From contig NZ_JAHRED010000002.1 of the NCBI RefSeq assembly GCF_019084045.1, positions 310,001 to 374,000 of the forward strand: DNA of 64,000 bases. Direction: 5' to 3'. Each line of letters opens with the position of its first letter. Position 1 is the first letter of the stretch. Below the pieces are notes generated by a model. The model was not told the DNA's origin. It did no database searches and saw only the letters and a program-made list of their open reading frames with translations. This document shows positions 20,617 through 28,677 of this stretch, in pieces. A program made the translations under genes and the position numbers. This DNA comes from Paeniglutamicibacter quisquiliarum (GTDB taxonomy: Bacteria > Actinomycetota > Actinomycetes > Actinomycetales > Micrococcaceae).

Positions 20617-21669
20617 GTGTCAACGATTCGAACGAACCCAAAGTTCCCCACATGGCCGTCAATTCTCTCTGCGCTGATCGCCGGCGGCGATCTCGAGCGG
20701 GACCAAGCGTATTGGGCCATGGGCGAGGTGATGACGGGCAATGCCAGCGATGCGCAGGTGGCCGGGTTCCTTGTCGCGCTCCGTTCCAAGGGCGAAACCG
20801 TTGCCGAACTCACCGGCCTGGTCGAGGCGATGGTTGCCAATGCCCGGCCGCTTGTTGTCGAGGGCGAGCACCTGGACATCGTGGGCACCGGGGGTGACAG
20901 ACAGAACACCGTGAACATCTCCACGATGTCGACGCTGGTGTGCGCCGGGGCCGGGGCGCGGATCGTGAAGCACGGGAACCGGGCCTCGTCCTCCTCGTCG
21001 GGTTCCGCGGATGTGCTCGAGGCCCTGGGCGTCCGCCTCGACGTACCCGTCGAGAAGCTGCATGACGTCTTGGACGCGGCGAACATCACCTTCTGCTTCG
21101 CCAACATCTTCCATCCCTCCATGCGCAACGCCGCAGTGCCCCGGCGCGAGCTGGGCGTGCCGACCGCGTTCAACTTCATGGGGCCGTTGACCAATCCCTC
21201 CGAACCGACAGCATCTGCCATCGGCTGTGCCGACCTGCGCATGGCGCCGCTGATGGCCGGCGTGCTGGCAGCACGGGGCGTCCGCGCGCTGGTCTTCCGC
21301 GGCGAAGACGGGCTGGACGAGCTGACCACCACGGCCGACAACCGGGTGTGGGAGGTGCGCGACGGAAAGGTCACCGAGTCGCGATTCGATGCCAGGGACC
21401 TGGGCATGGCCCGGGTGACGCTCGATGACCTGCGCGGGGGAGACGCGCAGTACAACGCCCAGGTGGTGCGCGATGTGCTCGACGGCGCCCAGGGCCCGGT
21501 CCGCGACGCGGTCCTGCTCAACGCCGCGGCCGGGCTGGTCGCGTTCGACCTGGACGGCTCGGGGTCGGTGCAGGAGCGACTGGCAGTGGCCGTCGGGCGG
21601 GCGGCGGAGTCGATTGATTCCGGTGCCGCGCGCCTGGTCCTGGAGAAGTGGATCCAGGCGACGGCCTAG
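20617..21669 (+). CDS. trpD: Anthranilate phosphoribosyltransferase
   Basis: A 350-residue enzyme transferring the phosphoribosyl group of PRPP to anthranilate in tryptophan synthesis. Diagnostic blocks are [14 protein letters not shown] (PRPP loop), [21 protein letters not shown], and [13 protein letters not shown]. It stands alone, away from other trp genes, as often seen in this family. TAACCT lies six bases before the GTG start, so translation is probably leaderless. Confidence 0.96.
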   Translation: MSTIRTNPKFPTWPSILSALIAGGDLERDQAYWAMGEVMTGNASDAQVAGFLVALRSKGETVAELTGLVEAMVANARPLVVEGEHLDIVGTGGDRQNTVNISTMSTLVCAGAGARIVKHGNRASSSSSGSADVLEALGVRLDVPVEKLHDVLDAANITFCFANIFHPSMRNAAVPRRELGVPTAFNFMGPLTNPSEPTASAIGCADLRMAPLMAGVLAARGVRALVFRGEDGLDELTTTADNRVWEVRDGKVTESRFDARDLGMARVTLDDLRGGDAQYNAQVVRDVLDGAQGPVRDAVLLNAAAGLVAFDLDGSGSVQERLAVAVGRAAESIDSGAARLVLEKWIQATA

Positions 21670-21699
21670 CTTTTCGGGGCGTGCGGCTTCGCACCCCGG

Positions 21700-21740
21700 C
21701 TGGCGCGTCTCCCGTCCCTTGCGGATGGGAGACGCGCCAG
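21700..21740 (+). terminator. Terminator of trpD
   Basis: Perfect 14-bp stem CTGGCGCGTCTCCC / GGGAGACGCGCCAG with a 13-base loop. Confidence 0.8.
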
Positions 21741-21872
21741 TGCCGTTTCAGGGGCCCGGGACCCGGTTTGCCGGCCTCCGGCCGGGATTGCATTTTGCGG
21801 ACGCTGGCGAGCGCCGTGTGGTTTTTGGGGCTGGGGCCGGCGGCGGGACCGCGTTTCGGGGTTAACCGGCGG

Positions 21873-21919
21873 TGGCGGGTGTGCCGCGGTCCCCGGTCGG
21901 GGTCGCGGCACACCCGCCA
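21873..21919 (-). terminator. Terminator of the Lrp-like gene
   Basis: Perfect 16-bp stem with a 15-base loop, 30 bases past the minus-strand stop at 21950. The tail is not T-rich. Confidence 0.65.
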
Positions 21920-21949
21920 CGGGTCGTGCGCCGTGCGAAAGCCGTTCGG

Positions 21950-22228
21950 CTACTCGAGACCGAGCGAGAAGGCAGCATCCAGGTCGTGGCTGGAGTAGGC
22001 CCGGAAGGCGATATGGGTTTGCGTCCCGGTGATCCCGGGGACCTTTGAGAGCTTGTTGGCGATGACCTCGGCCAGGTCCTCGTGGTGGCGGACCCGGGCG
22101 ATGGCGATCAGGTCCCAGTCGCCGGCGACCGAATAGACCTCGGAGATGCCGTCGATGTCAGAGATCTTTTCGGCGCACTCGGGAATGCTGTCAGAAGCGG
22201 TTTGGATCATGACGAATGCAGTGACCAC
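21950..22228 (-). CDS. Stand-alone Lrp/AsnC ligand-binding (RAM) domain protein
   Basis: A 92-residue protein matching only the C-terminal RAM (AsnC_trans_reg) domain of Lrp regulators: MVTAFVMIQTASDSIPE, ISEVYSVAGDWDLIAIARV and the GITGTQTHIAF end. No helix-turn-helix precedes it. Such proteins assemble as octamers and bind amino acids, and may modulate full-length Lrp partners. GTG start with GGAGG upstream. Confidence 0.88.
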   Translation of the reverse strand: MVTAFVMIQTASDSIPECAEKISDIDGISEVYSVAGDWDLIAIARVRHHEDLAEVIANKLSKVPGITGTQTHIAFRAYSSHDLDAAFSLGLE

Positions 22229-22285
22229 GTTGATACCTCCAGATGGTTATGGGCGGTGGTTTTCCGGACTTGATGCGAGCCTAGT

Positions 22286-22669
22286 TCAGGATCCGGGCGT
22301 GCGCACGCGGCGGCGCGCAATAAGGGTGGTGACCACTCGGCGGCCCACCAGGAGCACGCCCAGCACGATCGTCGCGACAATGATGAACGGCACCGCCGCG
22401 GTGGCGCCGAACAGCACGCGCAGGGCCAGGCCCAGGGCAACGGTTCCGAGCCAAACGAGGACCCCGGTGGGCCAGATTCGCGAGTGCGTGGTCCAGGGGC
22501 GCGAGAGCAGCGTCAATGCCGCCAGCGCCAGCAGGAAGGGCGCCGCCGTTTGGAGCACCCCGAGGATGGTCAGGGATTCTTGGTGGGAGCCCCGTCCGGT
22601 CAACGCGAAGATCAGGACGAGGACCACGTCGATCGCGAAGTACGCGATCCAGGTCTTACGAGAGGTCAT
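22286..22669 (-). CDS. DUF3054 membrane protein
   Basis: A 127-residue protein with four hydrophobic segments (from WIAYFAIDVVLVLIFALTG to FIIVATIVLGVLLVG) and a short basic tail, matching actinobacterial DUF3054. Function unknown. TAGAAT lies six bases before the ATG, the leaderless pattern. The IS481 insertion begins about 70 bases upstream of its start. Confidence 0.85.
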   Translation of the reverse strand: MTSRKTWIAYFAIDVVLVLIFALTGRGSHQESLTILGVLQTAAPFLLALAALTLLSRPWTTHSRIWPTGVLVWLGTVALGLALRVLFGATAAVPFIIVATIVLGVLLVGRRVVTTLIARRRVRTPGS

Positions 22670-22736
22670 GTATCTATTCTACGGCCCGTAGTACGGTGGT
22701 GCGCCCGCGAACGACGGGACCTCCGCTTGGCCAAAG

Positions 22737-22742
22737 CCTAGG
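22737..22742. repeat. Left target duplication CCTAGG of the IS481 element
   Basis: CCTAGG directly precedes the left terminal repeat and recurs at 39888-39893 after the right one. The 6-bp nCTAGn form is the known target preference of IS481. Confidence 0.85.
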
Positions 22743-22761
22743 TGTATTAACCACGGACGTT
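22743..22761 (+). repeat. IS481 left terminal inverted repeat
   Basis: TGTATTAACCACGGACGTT; pairs with the right end at 39869-39887 at 18 of 19 positions. Confidence 0.88.
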
Positions 22762-22790
22762 AGTGACATGCGGCGTGGCTAAGTGACAAA

Positions 22791-22852
22791 AAGAAGACCT
22801 CCAAGTGAAGTGGTGTTTGCGACAACATTCACGACATCCCGGAGGTCTTCTT
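22791..22852 (+). promoter_or_regulatory. 12-bp inverted repeat sequestering the IS481 transposase ribosome-binding site
   Basis: AAGAAGACCTCC at 22791-22802 is the exact complement of GGAGGTCTTCTT at 22841-22852. The right arm contains GGAGG, the ribosome-binding site of the transposase ATG at 22854. RNA reading in from outside the IS would fold and hide this site, a known way transposases are kept silent after insertion. Confidence 0.65.
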
Positions 22853-22853
22853 C

Positions 22854-23383
22854 ATGTCCCATAATAATGCCATCCTCGCGCCCAAGGGCCGCCTGAAGCT
22901 GGCCCGGTGCATCGTGGAGGACCGCTGGCCCCTGCGCCGGGCGGCCGAGCGCTTCCAGGTCTCCGTCACCACCGCCGCCCGCTGGGCCTCCCGCTACCGG
23001 GAGCACGGCGAGGACGGGATGCAGGACCGCTCCAGCCGACCCCACCATTCACCGCGGCGTGTCCGCGTGCGCACCGAGCGGCGGATCATCGGGCTGCGGG
23101 TGAACCGGCGCTGGGGCCCGGCGAGGATCGGCTACCTGCTGGGCCTGCACCCCTCCACCGTCCACAAGGTCCTCTCCCGGTTCGGTCTCTCCCGGCTGTC
23201 GTGGCAGGACCGCGCCACCGGGCAGGCCATCCGCCGCTACGAACACGAGGCGCCCGGGGACATGGTCCACGTGGACATCAAGAAACTCGGGCGGATCCCC
23301 GACGGCGGCGGCCACCGGGTCACGGACCGGGCCGCCGGGAACCGCAACAAGACCGGGACCCCGGCCAACCGCCGACCCGGCTA
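22854..23383 (+). pseudogene. IS481 transposase, N-terminal fragment (disrupted by Tn3 insertion)
   Basis: Encodes ~176 residues: a helix-turn-helix start (LARCIVEDRWPLRRAAERFQ), a second DNA-binding helix region (GPARIGYLLGLHPSTVHKVL) and the first catalytic Asp in MVHVDIKKLGRI. The frame ends at a TAG created at the Tn3 junction. If the transposon is removed it reads on without a shift into the fragment at 39454-39883 (RPG then YAYLHNAVDDHSR), giving one complete transposase of about 320 residues. Confidence 0.92.
23379..23383. repeat. Left 5-bp target duplication GGCTA of the Tn3-family transposon
   Basis: GGCTA borders the left terminal repeat and recurs at 39449-39453. Five-base duplications are standard for Tn3-family transposition. 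Confidence 0.92.
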
Positions 23384-23416
23384 GGGGTGGGACCCAAGTA
23401 CGCCTGAAACCTGCCA
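23384..23416 (+). repeat. Tn3-family left terminal inverted repeat (IRL)
   Basis: 33 bases, starting GGGGTGGGACCCAAGTACGC; an exact reverse complement occurs at 39416-39448. Confidence 0.95.
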
Positions 23417-23426
23417 AGCCCGTGGT

Positions 23427-24440
23427 TTATCGGTCGGTGGGGAGGGTGTCGATGGCGTTTTGGCGGTCGGCTTCGGATGGTTTCGTGTAGCGGCGGGTGG
23501 TCTCCAGCCGGGCGTGGCCCATGAGTTCGGCGACGAGCACGACGTCGTGGCCCTCGCGCACGAGGTTGGTGCCGAATGTGTGGCGCAGGATCTGGGTGGT
23601 GAAATCGATGTCGGGGTTATCGGTGAAACCGGCGTCGTTGGCCAGATCCCCGAGGATGTCATCGCATCCCTTGACGCTCAGTCGTTCTCCGCGGTGGTTC
23701 AGGAAGACCGCGGGGTTGTTGGCCGCGCCCGGCCATGAGGGGCGTTCTTCGTTGATCCACAAGGCGAGGTTCTCCCGCAGCACGGGGTGGACGGGGACTT
23801 CCCGGTAGCGGCCGCCCTTGCCGGAACGAACGATCAGCAGGCCCTTGCGGGCCGAGAGGCGCACATCCCCGAGGTCGAGTGCGGTGATCTCGCTGATCCG
23901 CAACCCGGCATAGAACGGGATGTAGCCGATGGCCCGGTTGCGGGGGTGGGTGCAGCGTTCACAGGTGCGCAGCCAGCGTTTCTGGTTGCGTGCGTCCAGG
24001 GCCCTGGGCGCGGTGGAGGGCAGCTCGAGCCGTTTGGCGTTCGGGGCGCCCACGCCGGTGCGGGTGTAGAAGTCGGTCAGGGCCGCCAGGTGCGCGTTGA
24101 TCGTGGCGGGTTTGCGCTTGAGGACTTTCTGAAGGTGGGTGCGCCAGTCCCGGACGGCTCCGTCGCGCGCGGCCGGGTCAAAGAGGGCCGAGCTGTCCAC
24201 GCCGGCGCCATCGAGCCAGGCGAAGAAGGTACGCACCCGTGAGGCGTAGGCGCGGCGGGAATTGTCATCGAGCGGGGCGGACCCCAGAAGCAGGAGGTAT
24301 TCGCCCCAGAGTTGTTCCAGATGCGGGGCCAACACGGCAGGGGCACGTCCCCGTCGGGGCTTTTCGTCTGCCGCCGTTGTGATATCTGAAGTTGCCCGGG
24401 GGTCTTCCCGCCCCGCAGATTTCGCGATATCTGAAGTCAT
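23427..24440 (-). CDS. Tyrosine site-specific recombinase of the transposon (TnpI-like cointegrate resolvase)
   Basis: A 337-residue phage-integrase-family protein. The N-terminal half is a SAM-like DNA-binding domain (LLLGSAPLDDNSRRAYASRVRTFFAW); the C-terminal catalytic domain shows Arg181 in GLRISE, Arg286 in ILRHTFGT, His in MGHARLETTRRY and the nucleophile Tyr318. The first His of the usual HxxR motif is replaced by Gln283. It is divergent from tnpA, and its first codons contain two copies of the repeat that makes up the resolution site. Expected role: resolving cointegrates formed during replicative transposition, by analogy with TnpI of Tn4430. The stop lies 10 bp from IRL. Confidence 0.88.
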   Translation of the reverse strand: MTSDIAKSAGREDPRATSDITTAADEKPRRGRAPAVLAPHLEQLWGEYLLLLGSAPLDDNSRRAYASRVRTFFAWLDGAGVDSSALFDPAARDGAVRDWRTHLQKVLKRKPATINAHLAALTDFYTRTGVGAPNAKRLELPSTAPRALDARNQKRWLRTCERCTHPRNRAIGYIPFYAGLRISEITALDLGDVRLSARKGLLIVRSGKGGRYREVPVHPVLRENLALWINEERPSWPGAANNPAVFLNHRGERLSVKGCDDILGDLANDAGFTDNPDIDFTTQILRHTFGTNLVREGHDVVLVAELMGHARLETTRRYTKPSEADRQNAIDTLPTDR

Positions 24441-24479
24441 TGCAGTATTCTACTTCAGATATTTGTTGTTATCTGAAGT
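24382..24479. promoter_or_regulatory. Putative TnpI-type internal resolution site
   Basis: Four copies of an ATATCTGAAGT-type motif: direct copies at 24382-24392 and 24427-24437, an inverted copy at 24452-24462 and a near copy at 24470-24479. The last two form an inverted pair separated by seven bases, like a core recombination site (IR1-IR2); the first two would be accessory direct repeats (DR1, DR2). This matches the layout known for Tn4430. The two accessory copies lie within codons of the recombinase gene. The site would also cover both divergent promoters, allowing autoregulation. Confidence 0.75.
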
Positions 24480-24536
24480 TGTTTCGGCCTGTGCGCCTCG
24501 CTGGTGCCTCCGGTTCCCTGCGGGAGAGGAAGATTC

Positions 24537-27500
24537 GTGACGTCCGTGGGCAGGACCGCCTATCCGAGATTCACCGCTGCGGTATCGGAGCGGCAGCTGG
24601 CAGAGTCGTTCACCCCGACCGAGGAGGAGAAGGACTGGGCCGGGGAAAAGACACGGGACGAAGCCGGTCGTGCGGTGCTGCTGACGGTGCTGAAGTGCTA
24701 TCAGCGGTTGGGGTATTTCACGCGGGCCGAGGAGGTTCCCGCGGCCGTCACCGGCCATGTTGGAGCGCTGTTGGGTGTGACGATCGACCTTGCCGACGCG
24801 TCCCGGGCAGAGAGGACCTGGTGGCGCTATCGCGATTATGTCCGCGTCCGCATGGGCGTCGTCTACGATGCCAAACGGGTTCGCCGGATGGCTGCCGAGG
24901 CGTTGGAGGCCGCGGTGGTGACCAAGGACCACCCTGCCGACCTGATCAACGTGGCGTTGGAGGAACTGCTCCGTGCCGGCTGCGAGCTGCCCGGGTACTC
25001 GACTCTCGACAGCATGGTCGCCAGGATCCGTGCCCGGTACAACACCGCGCTGTTCGCCGGGGTTCAAGAGCGGATGGCTCCCGGTGACCGGCTGCGGTTG
25101 GAACGATTGCTGTTGGTGGACCCCGTATCGCGGCGCAGCGAGTTCGAGACGCTCAAGGCGCCCGCGGGCTCGGCGATGAAGCTGGGGAAATTCAAGGACC
25201 GCATCGAGCTCCTGCGCCGGCTCGACGCGGTCGGCGAGACCGGCACCTGGCTCGGCGGTGTCTCGGCGCAGCGGATCTCCCATTTCGCCGGGCAGGCCCG
25301 CGCCGTCGATGTCGATGAACTCTCCAGGACCGGGGAGCCCAAGCGGCTGACCCTTATCGCGTGCCTCCTGCATGAGACCCGCATCCGCCTGCGCGACGAG
25401 ACCGTCGAGATGTTCTGCAAACGCATGGCCCTCGTTCACAAAAAGGGACGCGAGCGGCTCGAGGAACTCAAACTCGCCCACCGCGCCGAGTCGGAGTACC
25501 TGCTCGATGTGTTCGGAGAGGTCCTCTCCCTGGCCCATGAGGTGTCCGGGAACGAAGGGAACCCCGAGGAAGGGTTCGACGCGGCCGCGACGGGGCAGAA
25601 ACTCCTGGAAACGCTTCAGGCCGCCGGCGGCCTGAAGCGGCTGACAGCCGCACACGAAGCGGTCTCGGCCCACCACGGACGCAACTATTTGCCGCTGCTG
25701 GAATCGTTCTGCCGGGCTCACCGCTCTGCCCTGTTCGAGCTGTTGGAGGCCCTTGCCCTGGAAGCGACCAGCGCCGATGCCAGCGTGGTGAATGCCGTGA
25801 ACTTCATTCGTGCCTGCCGCAAACGCACCGGCGAATACGTCCCCGAAACCCTCACGGTTGCCGGCGAAGATGGCACCTTGCAGACGCTGGCACTCGATCT
25901 GGACTCCTTCGCCACCGAGGCCTGGAAGAGGGTCATCCGTGACAAGAAGCACCCCGGCAAACTCGCGCGCCGCCACCTGGAGGTCTGCGTGTTCTCATTC
26001 CTCGCCGCGGAACTGCGCTCGGGCGATATCGCCGTGGTCGGCGCCGACTCCTACGCGGGGCTGCACCGGCAGATGATGACCTGGCAGCAGTGCCAGGACC
26101 TCGCCGAGGACTTTTGCTCCCAGACCGGCATCCCCGCAACCGGGAGCGGGCTGGTCGAGCACTTCAAGGCGCAGCTGGCCGACACCGCACGGGCCGCCGA
26201 CGCCGGCTACCCGGCCAACACCGACCTCGTCCTGGAAGGCGACCGGCCCTTGCTCAAACGCCGGAAGGGAGCCGACCGGAGGCCATCGGCCATCGTCCTG
26301 GAAGAAGCCGTTCATGAGCGCCTGAGCGAACGCGGACTTCTGGACATCATTACCGTCAGCGCCCACCGGCTGGGCTGGCACAAGCATTTCGGACCGGCCT
26401 CCGGCGCCGACCCGAAACTACGCGACGCCTTGGGTCGATACTGCCTCACGGTCTTCACCTACGGCACCCTCCTTGGCCCCGCACAGGTCGCCCGCCATAT
26501 GGAAGGCGCCGTCAGCGCCCATGAGCTCTACACCGCGGGGAACAAGCACACCACGGCCGAGAAGATCACTCGTGCCTCGGCCGAGGTCATCAATGCCTTT
26601 GCGCAGCTGGACGTCGCCTCCGTCTGGGGCGATGGGCGCACCGTCGCCGCCGACGGCACCCAGGTCGACACCTGGGAGAACAACCTGCTGGCCGAGTCCC
26701 ATATCCGCTACGGGGGATACGGAGGCATCGCCTACCGCCACGTTTCCGACACCTACATCGCCCTGTTCAGCCACTTCATTCCCTGCGGAGTGTGGGAAGC
26801 GGTCTACATCATCGAAGGACTGCTGCAAAACGACTCCGAGCTGCAACCGGACACGATCCACGCCGACACGCAGGGACAGTCCCTGCCGGTCTTCGGTCTC
26901 GCCGCGCTCCTGGGCTTTGACCTGCTCCCACGTATCCGGGATTGGAAAGACCTCATTCTCTACCGCCCCGACACGGCCACCCGCTACACGCACATCGACT
27001 CGCTGTTCGGTGACACGGCCATCGACTGGGGACTGATCGAGACCCACTGGCCCGACCTGATGCGCACCGTCATTTCCATCCGCGAGGGCTGCCTGTCCTC
27101 GGTCACCCTTTTGCGCAGGCTGGGCAACCACTCCCGCAAGAACCGCCTCTACCGGGCCTTCCGCGAACTCGGGCGCGTCGTGCGCACCATCACGCTGCTG
27201 CGCTACCTATCCGACCCCGAACTGCGCGAACACATCACCGCGATCACCAACCGGGTCGAATCGTTCCATAAATTCAGCGACTGGCTGGCCTTCGGGAACG
27301 AAATGATCGGCCACAACGACCCCGAACACCAGGAAAAGATCATCAAGTTCAACGAGCTGCTGGCCAACATCGTCATCTACTCCACCGCCTGCGACATCAC
27401 CGCCGCCGCCAACGAGCTCGCAGCCGAAGGCCACACCATCGACACCGAAGACCTGGCCACGATCTCCCCCTACATCACCAGGACCATCCGCCGCTTCGGA

Positions 27501-27605
27501 GACTACGTCCTCAACCTCGCCCCGCCGGACCAAGACCCGCAAACGAAACTGGACCTGCAACCAGGGGCACTATTCCCACCCACCAGTATCAGACCCCGAA
27601 TCTAG
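24537..27605 (+). CDS. tnpA: Tn3-family transposase
   Basis: A DDE transposase of about 1022 residues that makes cointegrates. The N-terminus is a DUF4158-type DNA-binding region (TSVGRTAYPRF). Catalytic Asp residues lie in AADGTQVDTWENN (~704) and IHADTQGQS (~775), with the Glu in the PEHQEKIIKFNELLAN stretch (~930). A GTG at 24504 is in frame, but GTG 24537 has GGAGAGGA just upstream and gives the expected TSVGRTAYP start. Length is normal (950-1020), and no frameshift is seen, so it may be active. Confidence 0.95.
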   Translation: MTSVGRTAYPRFTAAVSERQLAESFTPTEEEKDWAGEKTRDEAGRAVLLTVLKCYQRLGYFTRAEEVPAAVTGHVGALLGVTIDLADASRAERTWWRYRDYVRVRMGVVYDAKRVRRMAAEALEAAVVTKDHPADLINVALEELLRAGCELPGYSTLDSMVARIRARYNTALFAGVQERMAPGDRLRLERLLLVDPVSRRSEFETLKAPAGSAMKLGKFKDRIELLRRLDAVGETGTWLGGVSAQRISHFAGQARAVDVDELSRTGEPKRLTLIACLLHETRIRLRDETVEMFCKRMALVHKKGRERLEELKLAHRAESEYLLDVFGEVLSLAHEVSGNEGNPEEGFDAAATGQKLLETLQAAGGLKRLTAAHEAVSAHHGRNYLPLLESFCRAHRSALFELLEALALEATSADASVVNAVNFIRACRKRTGEYVPETLTVAGEDGTLQTLALDLDSFATEAWKRVIRDKKHPGKLARRHLEVCVFSFLAAELRSGDIAVVGADSYAGLHRQMMTWQQCQDLAEDFCSQTGIPATGSGLVEHFKAQLADTARAADAGYPANTDLVLEGDRPLLKRRKGADRRPSAIVLEEAVHERLSERGLLDIITVSAHRLGWHKHFGPASGADPKLRDALGRYCLTVFTYGTLLGPAQVARHMEGAVSAHELYTAGNKHTTAEKITRASAEVINAFAQLDVASVWGDGRTVAADGTQVDTWENNLLAESHIRYGGYGGIAYRHVSDTYIALFSHFIPCGVWEAVYIIEGLLQNDSELQPDTIHADTQGQSLPVFGLAALLGFDLLPRIRDWKDLILYRPDTATRYTHIDSLFGDTAIDWGLIETHWPDLMRTVISIREGCLSSVTLLRRLGNHSRKNRLYRAFRELGRVVRTITLLRYLSDPELREHITAITNRVESFHKFSDWLAFGNEMIGHNDPEHQEKIIKFNELLANIVIYSTACDITAAANELAAEGHTIDTEDLATISPYITRTIRRFGDYVLNLAPPDQDPQTKLDLQPGALFPPTSIRPRI

Positions 27606-27664
27606 AACCATGCATTCCCCGCCGTGGAGCGTGGCAGGTTTCAGGCGTACTTGGATCCCGTCCC
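27582..27664 (+). repeat. Internal degenerate copy of the transposon right end
   Basis: 83 bases nearly identical to 39366-39448, starting ACCAGTATCAGACCC and including the terminal repeat (27632-27664). The terminal repeat has three mismatches in its outermost ten bases, including the positions next to the cleavage end. It overlaps the last codons of tnpA. It probably marks the right end of the ancestral, cargo-free transposon of about 4.3 kb (23384-27664). Confidence 0.88.
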
Positions 27665-27700
27665 TGGTACGGCCGACGCCATGCTGGGAGGTAAGCGGGG

Positions 27701-28219
27701 TCAGTTCAGGAAACGGCTCGACGCTCGGTAGAAGATCGCGTTGAAGCTGTGGTCCAGGTCGATGTCGCGGACGTTGAGCCGCAGGGCGCTGTACAGTCCA
27801 CGCTCCTTGTTGATCAGCATGTTGGCCATCAGCCAGTACACCTCGTCCCAAGCCGCTGCTACTTCGGCAGTAACGGCATCGCCGAGCACATCCACGATCG
27901 CCCACATCAGGTTGTCGTGCACCACCTGGTATTGATCCGGGTGCAGGCCCAGGGACGCATGCTTATGGGCAATCCTGGACAGCAGATGCTCCGGAAGGTG
28001 CGTGGGGTCATTGACGAGAAAGCCAGCGAAGGCCGCAATAGACCCGGCCAGGGCCTGCTGCTGGCGCCCGTCGGCCTGGTTTCCCCGGTTGAACAGCCCG
28101 TCCAGCAGCTCCGGATGCCCTTCAAACATGTGGTCGTAAAACCGGGATGCTATCTCCTGAATATGCTCGCCCACTACCGGAAGGGTCGCCCTGATAACGG
28201 GCAAGGAACTATCAGACAA
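27701..28219 (-). CDS. Globin-domain protein, flavohemoglobin-like but without reductase domain
   Basis: A 172-residue protein aligning with the globin part of flavohemoglobin Hmp. Haem-pocket residues are present: Tyr28 (B10) in RFYDHMF, Gln53 (E7), proximal His87 in HKHASLG, and Tyr97. After the H helix (NKERGLYSAL) there is an unrelated 25-residue tail and a stop instead of the FAD/NAD domain. TTG 28219 is chosen, because GGAGG lies ten bases before it. Likely role: binding or oxidising NO generated during nitrate/nitrite reduction, needing an external reductase. It is divergent from narG and ends 37 bp from the internal right-end repeat, so truncation by the transposon is possible. Confidence 0.82.
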   Translation of the reverse strand: MSDSSLPVIRATLPVVGEHIQEIASRFYDHMFEGHPELLDGLFNRGNQADGRQQQALAGSIAAFAGFLVNDPTHLPEHLLSRIAHKHASLGLHPDQYQVVHDNLMWAIVDVLGDAVTAEVAAAWDEVYWLMANMLINKERGLYSALRLNVRDIDLDHSFNAIFYRASSRFLN

Positions 28220-28677
28220 CGTATTCTGGCCTCCTCCGGCACATGCTTCATCGCGCTTAGGTGAAGCCCGACTTCGCACTAACACCACCGCGTCGAACCG
28301 CACAGACCTCGAAAGCAGGGAGCCTTGCTACTCGGTGACGCCCGGTCAGGACCAATCCCTCCAGATCCCCAGCCGCCGGTTCTGGCTGGCACGACAGGCC
28401 ACGCGACCCGTCGTTTAGCGTCTGAGTCCGCGGACAGGAAGAAACAGGGCATTCTGCAGCGGGCCGGCACCACCCGCTGCAACTGTCAGCTCCTGACATA
28501 ATCTGCACCACCACGGGCTGGGAAAGAGGATGCCTTTCAGCCATTGCTGATATGCGGACATGATGGCGCAGCGGAGCCGCGAATCGAGCAGCCCGCATCT
28601 AAAATGATTGGGCCGCGTTTTGATCATTAGTCCGGAAACTGTAGCGGTTTGCGCCTTGCTGCCCCTAGGGTGGCAGC
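28220..28677. promoter_or_regulatory. Divergent control region between globin gene and narG, with a 15-bp palindrome
   Basis: 458 bp without a convincing gene. It contains TGTCAG-CTC-CTGACA at 28484-28498, a perfect palindrome that could be an operator. TAGGGT at 28666-28671 stands six bases before the narG ATG and suggests a leaderless narG mRNA. I found no clear FNR box (TTGAT-n4-ATCAA). Confidence 0.5.

Noticed and set aside
28600-28640. Possible FNR box (TTGATCATTA) before narG
   Set aside because: Only one half-site fits; the second ATCAA half at the right spacing is missing.
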